Origin: Bin87 sp965203985
GTDB taxonomy: Bacteria > Chloroflexota > Dehalococcoidia > Lucifugimonadales > UBA3495
NCBI GenBank assembly: GCA_965203985.1
Contig: CBDBDS010000013.1
Location: forward strand, 310,001 to 374,000
Length of the DNA stretch: 64,000 bases
Reading direction: 5' to 3'
Part shown: piece after piece, positions 43,260 to 51,533 of the stretch
Layout of the letters: each line of letters begins with the position of its first letter
How positions within the stretch are numbered: position 1 is the first letter of the stretch
The notes under the pieces: model-generated
Database searches by the model: none
Told to the model about the DNA's origin: nothing
The model's input: only the letters and a program-made list of their open reading frames with translations
Translations under genes and position numbers: made by a program

Positions 43260-43373
43260 ATGGGCATGGAGGTACTGTGCAGAGCAGTTCACCATCGCAG
43301 TCTGGTCTTGGCGGGGCTGGCTGTGGTGGACTGCGTGTGCCTGCCCAGCCTTTCCCCATCTAGCAGGATGTAA
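43260..43373 (+). CDS. Leu/Val-rich 37-codon ORF upstream of leuA (possible leader peptide)
   Basis: ATG 43260 is preceded by AGGAGGTGACAC, a near-perfect ribosome site, among the best in the window. The peptide has 6 Leu and 6 Val in 37 residues, concentrated in RSLVLAGLAVVDCVCL, and ends at TAA 43371-43373, 72 nt before the leuA ATG. Leu-rich leader peptides control leucine genes by attenuation in other bacteria. The downstream stretch lacks an obvious terminator with U-run, so the mechanism, if any, might be translational coupling or ribosome stalling. It could also be a real small membrane peptide. Confidence 0.5.
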   Translation: MGMEVLCRAVHHRSLVLAGLAVVDCVCLPSLSPSSRM

Positions 43374-43445
43374 CGCTACACGCCCATGCGCCCAACCCGT
43401 TTTAGGGAATCCACGGGCGCCAACCCCACGGAGGGAAAGGACCAA

Positions 43446-45005
43446 ATGGCTGCACAAGTAAAGTTTCTGGATACCACGCTGCGCGATGGCGAACAGTCCG
43501 CCGGCATTGGCATGACGGTGGATGAAAAGCTGCAAATCGCTCGGCAATTGGGCCGGCTGAAGGTTGACATCATCGAGGCCGGCTTTGCCGCCAGTTCGCC
43601 CGGTGACTTCCAGGCCGTCCAGCGCATCGCCGAGGACGTGCAGGGTCCCATCATCTGCTCGCTGTCCCGCGCCGTACCGGGCGACGTTGACGCCGCCTGG
43701 GGCGCCATCAAGAGCGCGGAGAAGCCCCGCATCCACGTATTCCTGTCATCGTCCGAGATCCACCAGATGCACCAGCTGCGGAAGGACCGGGAAGACGTTA
43801 TGACCATGGCGGTAGACATGGTCTCCAAGGCCAGGGGTTACTGCGAGGACGTGGAGTTCTCGCCCATGGACGCCACCCGCACCAACCCCGACTACCTGTA
43901 CCGGATGCTGGAAGAGGTCATCAAGGTCGGGGCGACGACGATCAACATCGCCGACACCGTCGGTTACGCGATCCCGTCGGACTTCCAGACCCTGTTGAAG
44001 GATATCCAGCGCAACGTGGCGGGCATTGAAAACGTCACGCTGTCCGTGCATTGCCACAACGACCTGGGCCTGGCCGTGTCCAACAGCCTGGCCGCCATCG
44101 AAGTGGGCGCGCGGCAAGTCGAGGGCTGCATCAACGGCATCGGCGAACGGGCCGGCAACGCCTCGCTGGAAGAGATCATCATGGCGCTGGACACCCGCAA
44201 GGACCTGTTCGGCGTTGAGCTGGGCGTGGACACCACGCAGATCTACCCCAGCAGCCGCCTGGTTAGCCGCATCACCGGCATGAACGTGCAGGCCAACAAG
44301 GCCATCGTGGGCGAGAACGCTTTCCGCCATGCCTCGGGCATCCACCAGGACGGCGTCCTGAAGGACCGCTCCACCTACGAGGTGATGCAGCCGGAGCGCG
44401 TCGGCCTGCCGCCGGACGTCCAGTTGGTGCTGGGCAAGCTCAGCGGCCGCGCCGGCCTGCAGGCCCGGCTCGAGGCGCTGGGCTACTCGCTGGACCGCGA
44501 GGAAGTGACCAGCGTGTACGAGCGGTTCGTCGAGCTGGCCGACAAGAAGAACGAGGTCACCGACCGGGACCTGGAAATCCTCATGGACGAGGAGAACCGG
44601 ACGGCGTCGGAGCCGATCAGCTACTCGCTGGAGACGGTGCACTTCACCAGCGGCGACAAGGACATCCCGACCGCCACGGTGCGCCTCATCGGTCCCGACG
44701 GCAACGCCAAAACCGACGCCTCCACGGGCAACGGCCCGGTGGACGCGGTGTGCCGCGCCATCGACCGGGTCATCGGAACCACCGCCCGGATCTCCGACTT
44801 CCAGGTGCAGGCCGTGTCGGAAGGCCGGGACTCGGTGGGCTCGGTGTCGATCCGGGTCGAAAACAACGGCCGGATGTTCTCCGGTCGCGGCGCGAACACC
44901 GACATCATCGTCGCCAGCGCGCACGCCTACCTGAGCGCGATGAACCGGATGCTGGCCGCGGACGAGGAGCAGGTGCTGCCCGAGGTGGGCACGACGCCGG
45001 ACTAA
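43446..45005 (+). CDS. leuA: 2-isopropylmalate synthase
   Basis: 519 residues from ATG 43446, preceded by GGAGGGAAAGGACCAA. Catalytic TIM barrel: LDTTLRDGEQSAGIGMTVDE, the SVHCHNDLGLAVSNSLAAIE metal His motif, and GCINGIGERAGNASLEEI. C-terminal leucine-sensing domain (about 395-519) with GSVSIRVENNGRMFSGRGAN minus ends. It condenses acetyl-CoA with 2-oxoisovalerate, the first leucine-specific step. leuB, leuC, leuD and ilvD are not in this window. Confidence 0.97.
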   Translation: MAAQVKFLDTTLRDGEQSAGIGMTVDEKLQIARQLGRLKVDIIEAGFAASSPGDFQAVQRIAEDVQGPIICSLSRAVPGDVDAAWGAIKSAEKPRIHVFLSSSEIHQMHQLRKDREDVMTMAVDMVSKARGYCEDVEFSPMDATRTNPDYLYRMLEEVIKVGATTINIADTVGYAIPSDFQTLLKDIQRNVAGIENVTLSVHCHNDLGLAVSNSLAAIEVGARQVEGCINGIGERAGNASLEEIIMALDTRKDLFGVELGVDTTQIYPSSRLVSRITGMNVQANKAIVGENAFRHASGIHQDGVLKDRSTYEVMQPERVGLPPDVQLVLGKLSGRAGLQARLEALGYSLDREEVTSVYERFVELADKKNEVTDRDLEILMDEENRTASEPISYSLETVHFTSGDKDIPTATVRLIGPDGNAKTDASTGNGPVDAVCRAIDRVIGTTARISDFQVQAVSEGRDSVGSVSIRVENNGRMFSGRGANTDIIVASAHAYLSAMNRMLAADEEQVLPEVGTTPD

Positions 45006-45030
45006 CCGGTTAGCAAACTTGCAAACTAAT

Positions 45031-45066
45031 GCAGGGGCGGGTTTGAAATCCGCCCCTGCGTTTTGT
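45031..45066 (+). terminator. Terminator of the ilv-leu operon
   Basis: GCAGGGGCGG / CCGCCCCTGC (10-bp stem, about 9-nt loop) then GTTTTGTT, 26 nt after leuA. Confidence 0.9.
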
Positions 45067-45414
45067 TCAGGCCACAGGGCGTTTGCGGATGTTGATTACC
45101 CATAGATAGCCGAGCCAATCAACTTGAGCGTTGACGTTTTGGGTCATCAGTAGGGCCCGTTCGGCTCCGAGCACATTGTCAGCGATTCGGAACAGGATGA
45201 CACCGAAAGGAGCTTGTCTGCCGTAACGCTGGTTCAATTCCCCAAAGTCTTTGTCCAATGTAATCAACAACCGGCTTTCTCTGGTAGCCCAGTCCAGCAC
45301 ATCGGGGTCAAGAGTCCTGGGTTGTTCTTCTTTGACCCACAGGACATCGTGACCAAAGTTGCGCAACATTGGGATGGTCTGTTCAGGGACATTTTCGTCG
45401 GCCAGTATTCGCAT
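45067..45414 (-). CDS. DUF5615 PIN-like toxin
   Basis: 115 residues. MRILADENVPEQTIPMLRNF has the first acidic residues of the PIN-like fold; RLLITLDKDFGELNQRYGR holds the D-x-DF motif typical of DUF5615/Mut7-C-like proteins. Such proteins pair with DUF433 antitoxins, and here the DUF433 gene ends 7 nt upstream. Predicted RNase toxin (inference). Last gene of a four-gene accessory operon. Confidence 0.88.
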   Translation of the reverse strand: MRILADENVPEQTIPMLRNFGHDVLWVKEEQPRTLDPDVLDWATRESRLLITLDKDFGELNQRYGRQAPFGVILFRIADNVLGAERALLMTQNVNAQVDWLGYLWVINIRKRPVA

Positions 45415-45421
45415 ACGCTAT

Positions 45422-46009
45422 CTACGCCTTTTGTCTGCCCGGCCGGCCGTCGCCAAAAACGTTGGCTTCGAATTTGGCCCAAGTTGTCGGAGACAGAGGC
45501 TCGCCAGTGGCGGCGAATTGGCGGCAGGCCTCAATGTCCTCTGGAGTGAGGTGAGAGTAGCTGGTGATGATGTCATCCTCACCCCAGCCGCCGTAGAGGT
45601 GGCCAACAATCTGTTCTACGGAGATACGGGTTCCCTTGATTATTGGCTTGCCGCTGAGTACGCCGGGCACTTGCTCAATGCGCTCTTGCCAATCTGAGGT
45701 CTGCAAAGCTTTGTTGCGATGGTGCTCACAGTACAACACGATTTGCTTGCGTCGCTGGTCGTCGTCGCCCAAAACGGCCGCCTCGAATTCGGCCCAAGTC
45801 ATCGGAGATAGCAGTTCCCCGGTGGCAGCAAATTTGCGACAGGCTTCAATATCCTCCGCGGTGATGCCGTAACCGGAGATGATGTCATCCTCGGTCCAGG
45901 AGCCGTTGAGATGCCCCACAATCTGCTCAACGGAGATGCGGGTGTCTTTTATGACAGGCTTACCGCTCAGAACACCCTGCACTCTTTCAATCCGATCTTG
46001 CCAGTCCAT
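45422..46009 (-). CDS. Double DUF433 antitoxin
   Basis: 195 residues made of two DUF433 units. Each begins W-Q-(D/E)-R-I-E, then GVLSGKP(V/I)IK(D/G)TRISVEQIVG, and ends with EDIEACR(K/Q)FAATGE. The second begins at about residue 105. Normal DUF433 antitoxins are about 75-80 residues with a single unit. The duplication is also clear in the DNA. The ribosome site CAGGAG overlaps the stop of the preceding gene, so translation is coupled. Confidence 0.9.
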   Translation of the reverse strand: MDWQDRIERVQGVLSGKPVIKDTRISVEQIVGHLNGSWTEDDIISGYGITAEDIEACRKFAATGELLSPMTWAEFEAAVLGDDDQRRKQIVLYCEHHRNKALQTSDWQERIEQVPGVLSGKPIIKGTRISVEQIVGHLYGGWGEDDIITSYSHLTPEDIEACRQFAATGEPLSPTTWAKFEANVFGDGRPGRQKA

Positions 46010-46014
46010 AACGC

Positions 46015-46749
46015 TTACTCCTGTGTATCCATCCGTTCTGATTGTAGCAGCGGCATTTCATCCCAGGTTCTGCCGTCCAGGACGCGACCGTGGCGTTTCT
46101 TGAAGACCCCGCCCCATTGCTTGAAGTAGAACGGCACGCCGGCGGCCTGGCATTGGTCGCGGATGTCGCGAGCCCAATCGGCTTGCATGGGGCGGGCACC
46201 GGGGCCGGATTCGCCGCCCACGATGACCCAATCGATGCCGTCCAGATCCAAGCTTGGCAGAGGCCCTAGCAAGGGCTCCAGCGAGAGGAATTTAACGGCC
46301 GCGTCGGTCTCCCGCAGTCGGTCGATGCGATGGATGTAATCCTGGGATTCAACGCTGGCGCCCATCCAAATCTGGCTGGGCCACGGCAGTTTTGCGTTCA
46401 GGCTGGCCAATCGTTCCGGGCGCTTGGTGAGCACCTGGTAGCGGTGCCAGTGGGCGCGGGTCATGACGTCGAAAACCTGGGCGATGAACTGGTCAGGCAC
46501 GTCGACGTGAAACAGGTCGCTCATTGAGTTGACGAAGATGGAGCGGGGCTTGCGCCAGCGCAGGGGGATATCCAGCGTGTCGGGGTGCAGCGTCACGGCA
46601 AACCCATTCCGGTACTTTTCCATGCCTGTAGCCTTGAGACGCCTGGACAGGCGCTCGGCGTAGCAATGCTTGCAACCCGGGCTGATCTTGTTGCAGCCGG
46701 TGACCGGGTTCCAGGTTGCGTCGGTCCACTCGATTTTTGATGCGGCCAT
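46015..46749 (-). CDS. DUF5131 three-Cys-motif protein (phage Gp37/Gp68 family)
   Basis: 244 residues. ATWNPVTGCNKISPGCKHCY holds the three-Cys motif C-x6-C-x2-C near residue 18, followed by AERLSRRLKA. Later KFLSLEPLLGPLPSLDLDG, VIVGGESGPGARPM and FYFKQWGG are family hallmarks. The cysteines may bind an iron-sulfur cluster as in radical-SAM-like proteins (inference). It follows its usual partner TcmP by 3 nt. Enzymatic role unknown. Confidence 0.9.
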   Translation of the reverse strand: MAASKIEWTDATWNPVTGCNKISPGCKHCYAERLSRRLKATGMEKYRNGFAVTLHPDTLDIPLRWRKPRSIFVNSMSDLFHVDVPDQFIAQVFDVMTRAHWHRYQVLTKRPERLASLNAKLPWPSQIWMGASVESQDYIHRIDRLRETDAAVKFLSLEPLLGPLPSLDLDGIDWVIVGGESGPGARPMQADWARDIRDQCQAAGVPFYFKQWGGVFKKRHGRVLDGRTWDEMPLLQSERMDTQE

Positions 46750-46752
46750 GGG

Positions 46753-47676
46753 TTACCAACGTTCCAACAGGTGGTTAGCAATGTCGAGAGCAATTCGCCC
46801 ACCGGGACCCGGATTGGCTGCAGCAAACATGAAAGCAAACAAAGGTGAATTTTTTGAATTGCGGAACCACTTAGGAGTGTCGGCCACATACGGGAACACT
46901 GAATGCAACTTGTCCAAGTATACGCTAACGATAGCTCGTTGATCGGTGCGGATCGTCTGCTCTTCCGGGACGAAGTTCGCAAACATACCAAGTTGCACCG
47001 GATCCGGTCCTTTCGTTACGTACAATTCGCTCCACTCAGGCCCCCCGTATACCCTGTCCAGCATGGCTGCATTTCCAGAATCAGGATGCCTCTCGTTTGG
47101 GAGATTTCTTGTGATCGCAGAGATAGGGAATAGAATCCACACGTCGACCGACTTAGTCGCAGCTATATCAGCGACCGTCTTCCATTCAACTTCGGTGGCG
47201 AATGGATCCAGAAAAATTACTGCTCGTTCACCACGCCATGGGGTTCCCAATCTTTCGCTTTGAAACTGGCACCATAAACGCAATACTTGGTTTGCATCTC
47301 CGGGCCATGTTTGGATTTCCCGGTCGGAAAACTCCATTTTGAGCGTGTTCAAAGCACCGATGAATGAACTATTTTGCTCAACAAACAAGAACCGATCAAA
47401 GGGCCTGTCATCCACTTCGAGCGCTAGCCGCGTGGATCCTTTGAACATATCCTTCGCTTCTTCATCCAATTCATCGCCCCACACTGGTTCAGCCTGCCGG
47501 CTGTCACGTGAATCGGGGTTGATGTAACCCGTGCCGGCGAAGGCATCGACATAAGTCAGCGTAAAGTTTTGCTTCTTTAACGCGGTTGTGTAACTTTCGA
47601 GATAGCCTCGCAGAATTTGCAATTTGTTCTGCGTCCACGATCCGCCGAATTGATTCAAGCTGGTGCCCGTCATCAT
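46753..47676 (-). CDS. tcmP: Three-Cys-motif partner protein TcmP
   Basis: 307 residues from ATG 47676, with GAGGTTACG before it. TYVDAFAGTGYINPDS resembles motif I of class I methyltransferases, and VIFLDPFATEVEW resembles the catalytic motif IV, so a SAM-dependent modification of nucleic acid is possible (inference). LNQFGGSWTQNKLQILRGYL is the TcmP N-terminal signature. GC content is clearly lower than in neighbours, which suggests recent transfer. Own promoter at 47710. Confidence 0.88.
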   Translation of the reverse strand: MMTGTSLNQFGGSWTQNKLQILRGYLESYTTALKKQNFTLTYVDAFAGTGYINPDSRDSRQAEPVWGDELDEEAKDMFKGSTRLALEVDDRPFDRFLFVEQNSSFIGALNTLKMEFSDREIQTWPGDANQVLRLWCQFQSERLGTPWRGERAVIFLDPFATEVEWKTVADIAATKSVDVWILFPISAITRNLPNERHPDSGNAAMLDRVYGGPEWSELYVTKGPDPVQLGMFANFVPEEQTIRTDQRAIVSVYLDKLHSVFPYVADTPKWFRNSKNSPLFAFMFAAANPGPGGRIALDIANHLLERW

Positions 47677-47709
47677 CGTAACCTCAATAGAATGCATGAT
47701 CTAATGGCG

Positions 47710-47738
47710 AGAATAACAGGAGGCCGGGTTCGATGCAA
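47710..47738 (-). promoter_or_regulatory. Promoter of the tcmP operon
   Basis: Minus strand TTGCAT (47738-47733), 17-bp spacer, TATTCT (47715-47710), about 34 nt before the ATG. Confidence 0.65.
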
Positions 47739-47795
47739 CCATGAACACGTGGTCTCTGAAACAGGGGTAGTGCATTGCGCGGCAGACCACCGCGC

Positions 47796-47825
47796 TTGAC
47801 GCTTCCCCGCGCCATCGGGTACATT
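47796..47825 (+). promoter_or_regulatory. Promoter of the ferritin-like gene
   Basis: TTGACG (47796-47801), 18-bp spacer, TACATT (47820-47825), 42 nt before ATG 47867. Confidence 0.6.
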
Positions 47826-47866
47826 GCGAGCATAATTCCGTCGTCCTCGGCGAAGAAGGACTACCT

Positions 47867-48964
47867 ATGGCTACTTTGCAAGACCGCACCACTGTCGAGA
47901 TGGAACAGGCGCTGCAGAACGGCTTCAGCCTGTCGTGGCTCCAGCAGATCAAGGACCAGGTCCCCGGCGCCGAGGAAGAACTGGCGCATGACCCCACGCT
48001 GGCGCAATATACCGGCGACCTGCTGGACGAGTCGCCCAACCAGACCCAGCGGACCCGCGGGGCCATTCCCCGGGAAGGCGTGCCGCAGTTCTCCGCCTAC
48101 ACCTTCCGCGACAAGAAGGAAGTGTGGGGCTTCAACCTGACCAAGCTGTACCAGGAAGCCGTCTCGCGGCAGTGGTCCTCGGCCACCGACATCCCGTGGG
48201 AGACGTTGCGCCCGCTGCCCGATGACGTCGAGGCCGCGCAGTGCCAGTTGGCCACCTTCTTTGCCCAGGTCGAGTTCGTCGCCGCCGACGTACCGGGCCG
48301 GTTCATCGCGCAGATGTCGCCGGACTACCACGAGGTGCGGATGTTCCTGCTCACCCAGGTGATGGACGAGTCGCGCCACATGGAAGTGTTCCGCAAGCGG
48401 GCGCTGGCCAACGGCGGCGGCCTGATGCGGATGATCGACTCGGTGAGTGACGTCACCGGAGGCAGCACCGACAACGCCCGCGAGTTCACCGAGCTTTCCA
48501 GCCGGCTGCACATCGTCGGCGAGGGCAACGTGCTGACCCTGTTCCGCCTGGGTGAGCTGATGGCGTACAACGACGCCGAGAAGGCCATCTACCGTCGGGC
48601 GGCCCAGGACGAGGCCCGTCACGTGGCCTTCGGCGTGCTGCACGCCCGCTATATGAACGAGTGCGTGCCGGAACGGCGGGAAGAGGTGCATGCCTACCTG
48701 GACGAGGCGGAGGACCGGCAGGCCACGGGCAACGGCGGCGAGAATCCGGCGGCCCGCAGCGCCAACCTGACCGCCGAGTCGCTGGCGATCCTGCTGGGCG
48801 GCGGCGCGGACAAGGCCGACGAGGGGCAGAAGATCCTGGCGGCCATCCGCCAACGGCAGGTCAAGGAATACTTCCAGCGGTTGAAGTCCTGCGGCTTCGA
48901 CGACCGCATCGAGAACGGGCGGGTGAACCCGGCGCTGCTGGAGGTTTACCAGGCAGCGGCGTAA
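47867..48964 (+). CDS. Ferritin-like diiron oxidase/R2-like protein
   Basis: 365 residues. Four-helix carboxylate ligand set is visible: Glu in QVEFVAADVP (helix 1), ExxH in TQVMDESRHMEVF (helix 2), Glu in IVGEGNVLTLF or RLGELMAYND (helix 3), and ExxH in AAQDEARHVAFG (helix 4). This pattern is typical of R2-like, AurF-like and ferritin-like oxidases. Substrate unknown. GAAGAAGGACTACCT precedes the ATG. A paralog lies at 49789 without these glutamates. Confidence 0.85.
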   Translation: MATLQDRTTVEMEQALQNGFSLSWLQQIKDQVPGAEEELAHDPTLAQYTGDLLDESPNQTQRTRGAIPREGVPQFSAYTFRDKKEVWGFNLTKLYQEAVSRQWSSATDIPWETLRPLPDDVEAAQCQLATFFAQVEFVAADVPGRFIAQMSPDYHEVRMFLLTQVMDESRHMEVFRKRALANGGGLMRMIDSVSDVTGGSTDNAREFTELSSRLHIVGEGNVLTLFRLGELMAYNDAEKAIYRRAAQDEARHVAFGVLHARYMNECVPERREEVHAYLDEAEDRQATGNGGENPAARSANLTAESLAILLGGGADKADEGQKILAAIRQRQVKEYFQRLKSCGFDDRIENGRVNPALLEVYQAAA

Positions 48965-49094
48965 CTCGCTCTACAATCGGCGCTGTGATGCCGACGGCCC
49001 GTCGTCCTGAGGTCGGCGGGCCGTCGGCAATTGTGCCGGGCTGGAACTTACCAGCACCCGCATAATTCGATTCCCGTCCGGTTGCGGGTGCACT

Positions 49095-49394
49095 ATGGAG
49101 GTCATTTTCCGCACCAGACGGTTGCAGCGGAACTATGAGGATGCCAACCGGGCTACTATAGATTGGGGAGACGAAGTTAGCCGCCGGTACGTGCGGCGTA
49201 TCGACGAACTGCGCCGCGCACACAGTTTTAACCAATTGTACGATGTCCCGACGTTGCGCCTGCATCCCTTGCACGGCTCCCGCGCCGGCGAATTGTCCAT
49301 ATACTTGACCGGGCGGTGGCGTCTAATCGTAACCAGAGGAGCCACGCCGCAGAGCATCATCATTGAGGAGGTCAGCAACCACTATGACGACTAG
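49095..49394 (+). CDS. higB: HigB-like RelE-family toxin
   Basis: 99 residues. RLQRNYEDANRATIDWGDEV, then PTLRLHPLHGSRAGELSIYL and GRWRLIVTRG follow the HigB fold, with LHPLxGxRxGxxSI and the basic strand that contacts mRNA. It acts as a ribosome-dependent mRNA endonuclease. Toxin-first order and overlap with the antitoxin gene are typical for higBA. Confidence 0.92.
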   Translation: MEVIFRTRRLQRNYEDANRATIDWGDEVSRRYVRRIDELRRAHSFNQLYDVPTLRLHPLHGSRAGELSIYLTGRWRLIVTRGATPQSIIIEEVSNHYDD

Positions 49395-49752
49395 CGGCGA
49401 GCCCATCTACTCCAATCTGGCGATACCGCCCGGCGAGACTATCGCCGAGAATATTGAGTTCCTGGGGATGTCGGTGACGGAACTGGCCGCGACGATTGGC
49501 CTGTCCGTGGAGATGATGAACGAAGTTATCGTCGGAGATCGCGCCATCACCCCCGACATTGCAGTTGGCCTGGCCAACTCCCTGAGCATACCGGCGCAGT
49601 TTTGGCTCAATGGAGAGGCGCACTACCGGGCTACCATCGCCCGGAATTGGGAGAAGACGGGCGGCAGGAAGGAGGAATGGACGGATTGGTGCTTTGGCCG
49701 CTTGCTCCGCAAATACCAGCATGAGGATGCGGCCGACCGCGCGGCAGTATGA
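49384..49752 (+). CDS. higA: HigA-like antitoxin
   Basis: 122 residues from ATG 49384, overlapping higB by 11 nt. Helix-turn-helix of the HigA (XRE) type: LGMSVTELAATIGLSVEMMN, then AITPDIAVGLANSLSIPAQF and WLNGEAHYRATIARNWEKTG. It neutralises HigB and represses the pair. The acidic-basic C-terminal tail (FGRLLRKYQHEDAAD) is an extension beyond the usual domain. Confidence 0.92.
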   Translation: MTTSGEPIYSNLAIPPGETIAENIEFLGMSVTELAATIGLSVEMMNEVIVGDRAITPDIAVGLANSLSIPAQFWLNGEAHYRATIARNWEKTGGRKEEWTDWCFGRLLRKYQHEDAADRAAV

Positions 49753-49788
49753 TTGAGCCAACAAGCCCATTACGCAAGTGAGGCAACC

Positions 49789-50991
49789 ATGACCACGCAG
49801 AATGATCCGCAGAACGGCAGCAATCCGGCCGGGCCGGTTGACGAAAGTGACCCCACCGGGAACTACCGATCGTCGGCCGCCGAGCGCGTCCAACAGAACG
49901 TAGCGGATAGTGCAGACTCGGAGACTCCGGCAGACGAGCCGGTTGAGGCGACCGCCGAGCCCGAGGCTCCCCCATCCCCAACCGAGCGGTTCCCCTGGAT
50001 GAAAGACACCCGGCAGTGGGGGACTCGCGCCGCGCCAACCGCTCACGGGTTGACGATAGATGCGATCAACGTGGGCCTGTACGGGGAGATACCGGAGGAG
50101 AGCCGCGAGATGACCCGCATGCCGCGCGGGTCCTTTGCCACGCCGGGAATGCCCCGCCTGGACAACTACTCGGTGAACCGCAAGGACGAACTGTGGTCGG
50201 ACAATTCGGTCTGGCTGTATGAGGAGGCCATCCAGCGACGCTGGAACGCGATGCAGGATATTCCATGGGACGAGATTCCCGACCAGCCGGAGACCCTGGA
50301 ACTGGCCTGGTGCCAGCTCTGCACCGAACTGGGCCAGCACGCCACCGCCGAGATCGACACCATCGGCCTGTGGCTGCACCGGATGAACTACGCTTACATC
50401 GAGCCCAAGATGTTCCTAGCCACCCAGGAGTTCGACTCGGCGCGGCATTTTGAGGCGATGCGACACCGCGCCCTGTGCAACGGCGGAGCGTTGGGGCTGG
50501 AAACGCCCGGCATGGTGAGCCGGCGCATGGTGGAAACCCGGGCCGGTTGGCCGGAGGTCTCCGTTTCGCTGTACATCGCCCGGGGCACGCTGACGATGCT
50601 GCTGTACCGCTTCGGCGCGCATTTCGCCACCAACCCGGTGGACCGCAGGCTCTTCGGCCTGTGCCTGCAGGACAAGGCTCGACACATGGCCTACGGAATG
50701 GCGATGCTGAAACTGACGGTTGCCGTCAAGGGCGTTGACTTCGGCGTGTCGCTGCGACGGATCCTGGGGTCCATCGAGAAGGACATGGCCGGGGAGATGA
50801 AGGACCCGGTGCTGTGGGAAGCGATGGCGATAATCGCCGGCGGGTCGGTTGCGGGCATGGCCGAGGGCATGGAAGCGGTCAACCGGCTGCGCGCCGACTA
50901 CGTGCGCCAGTATCTCACCCGATTGCAGTACGTGGGCATCCAGAAGCAGGAGAGCGGGCTGCATCCGGACCTGGCCGCCGTGTTGCAGTAG
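49789..50991 (+). CDS. Ferritin-like paralog without metal-ligand glutamates
   Basis: 400 residues from ATG 49789, with AGGCAACC upstream; an acidic N-terminal extension (about 1-60) is extra. The fold matches the protein at 47867: LAWCQLCTELGQHATAEIDT versus AAQCQLATFFAQVEFVAAD, and TQEFDSARHFEAM versus TQVMDESRHMEVF. The ExxH Glu positions are Ser (SARH) and Lys (KARH in LQDKARHMAYG), and the helix 1 Glu becomes Ala. It is therefore probably metal-free: a pseudoenzyme or a partner subunit (inference). TA genes lie between the two paralogs. Confidence 0.8.
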   Translation: MTTQNDPQNGSNPAGPVDESDPTGNYRSSAAERVQQNVADSADSETPADEPVEATAEPEAPPSPTERFPWMKDTRQWGTRAAPTAHGLTIDAINVGLYGEIPEESREMTRMPRGSFATPGMPRLDNYSVNRKDELWSDNSVWLYEEAIQRRWNAMQDIPWDEIPDQPETLELAWCQLCTELGQHATAEIDTIGLWLHRMNYAYIEPKMFLATQEFDSARHFEAMRHRALCNGGALGLETPGMVSRRMVETRAGWPEVSVSLYIARGTLTMLLYRFGAHFATNPVDRRLFGLCLQDKARHMAYGMAMLKLTVAVKGVDFGVSLRRILGSIEKDMAGEMKDPVLWEAMAIIAGGSVAGMAEGMEAVNRLRADYVRQYLTRLQYVGIQKQESGLHPDLAAVLQ

Positions 50992-51002
50992 AAGAGCCGA
51001 CT

Positions 51003-51455
51003 ATGCCGCCGCGAATACGACGCCCGGAAACCTCGGCCCGGCGCGATGCTCGCATTGCCAAGCATTTGGAGCAGGCGCGCGATTACTGGTCCAAGTGGCC
51101 CGCCCATCTGGCCGAGGGCGACTACTGCCAGGCCGGTGAAAAGGGCTGGGGCACGGTAGCGCAACTGACCAAGGCTGTAGCAACCCTCCGCAGCTGGGAG
51201 CATTATGATCACGAAGCCATCCGGGACGCGATCACAGAGTTGATGGCAGAGCTGCCCGAACAGGCCCAGGCGATTGACCGGAGCCTTCGCGCCGCCGAGG
51301 GTTTGCACGGCAATTTCTACGAGGTCTATATGAACCTGGAGCGCGCCCGATATGCCCTGGAGGACGTTCGCCCGCTGCTGGATATCCTTTGGGGTCTGCT
51401 GCCGGAGCAATACACGGGCGGGGTTTCATTCGGGCAGTGGGTCGAGCCGGGCTGA
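51003..51455 (+). CDS. PaREP1/HEPN-like helical protein
   Basis: 150 residues from ATG 51003, 11 nt after the ferritin-like paralog. KHLEQARDYWSKWPAHLAEG leads into DYCQAGEKGWGTVAQLTKAV, then HYDHEAIRDAITELMAEL and HGNFYEVYMNLERARYALED. The AxEKxWG pattern with long helices is typical of PaREP1-type HEPN-fold proteins. The HEPN RNase motif RxxxxH is not evident, so catalytic function is doubtful. Possibly co-transcribed with the paralog. Confidence 0.7.
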   Translation: MPPRIRRPETSARRDARIAKHLEQARDYWSKWPAHLAEGDYCQAGEKGWGTVAQLTKAVATLRSWEHYDHEAIRDAITELMAELPEQAQAIDRSLRAAEGLHGNFYEVYMNLERARYALEDVRPLLDILWGLLPEQYTGGVSFGQWVEPG

Positions 51456-51533
51456 TCCGAGTTGAATGATCCCATAACTCGCCGGCAGATCTGCGGGCGT
51501 TGCGGCGGCTATGGCGTAAAATAGCCGCCGCTC

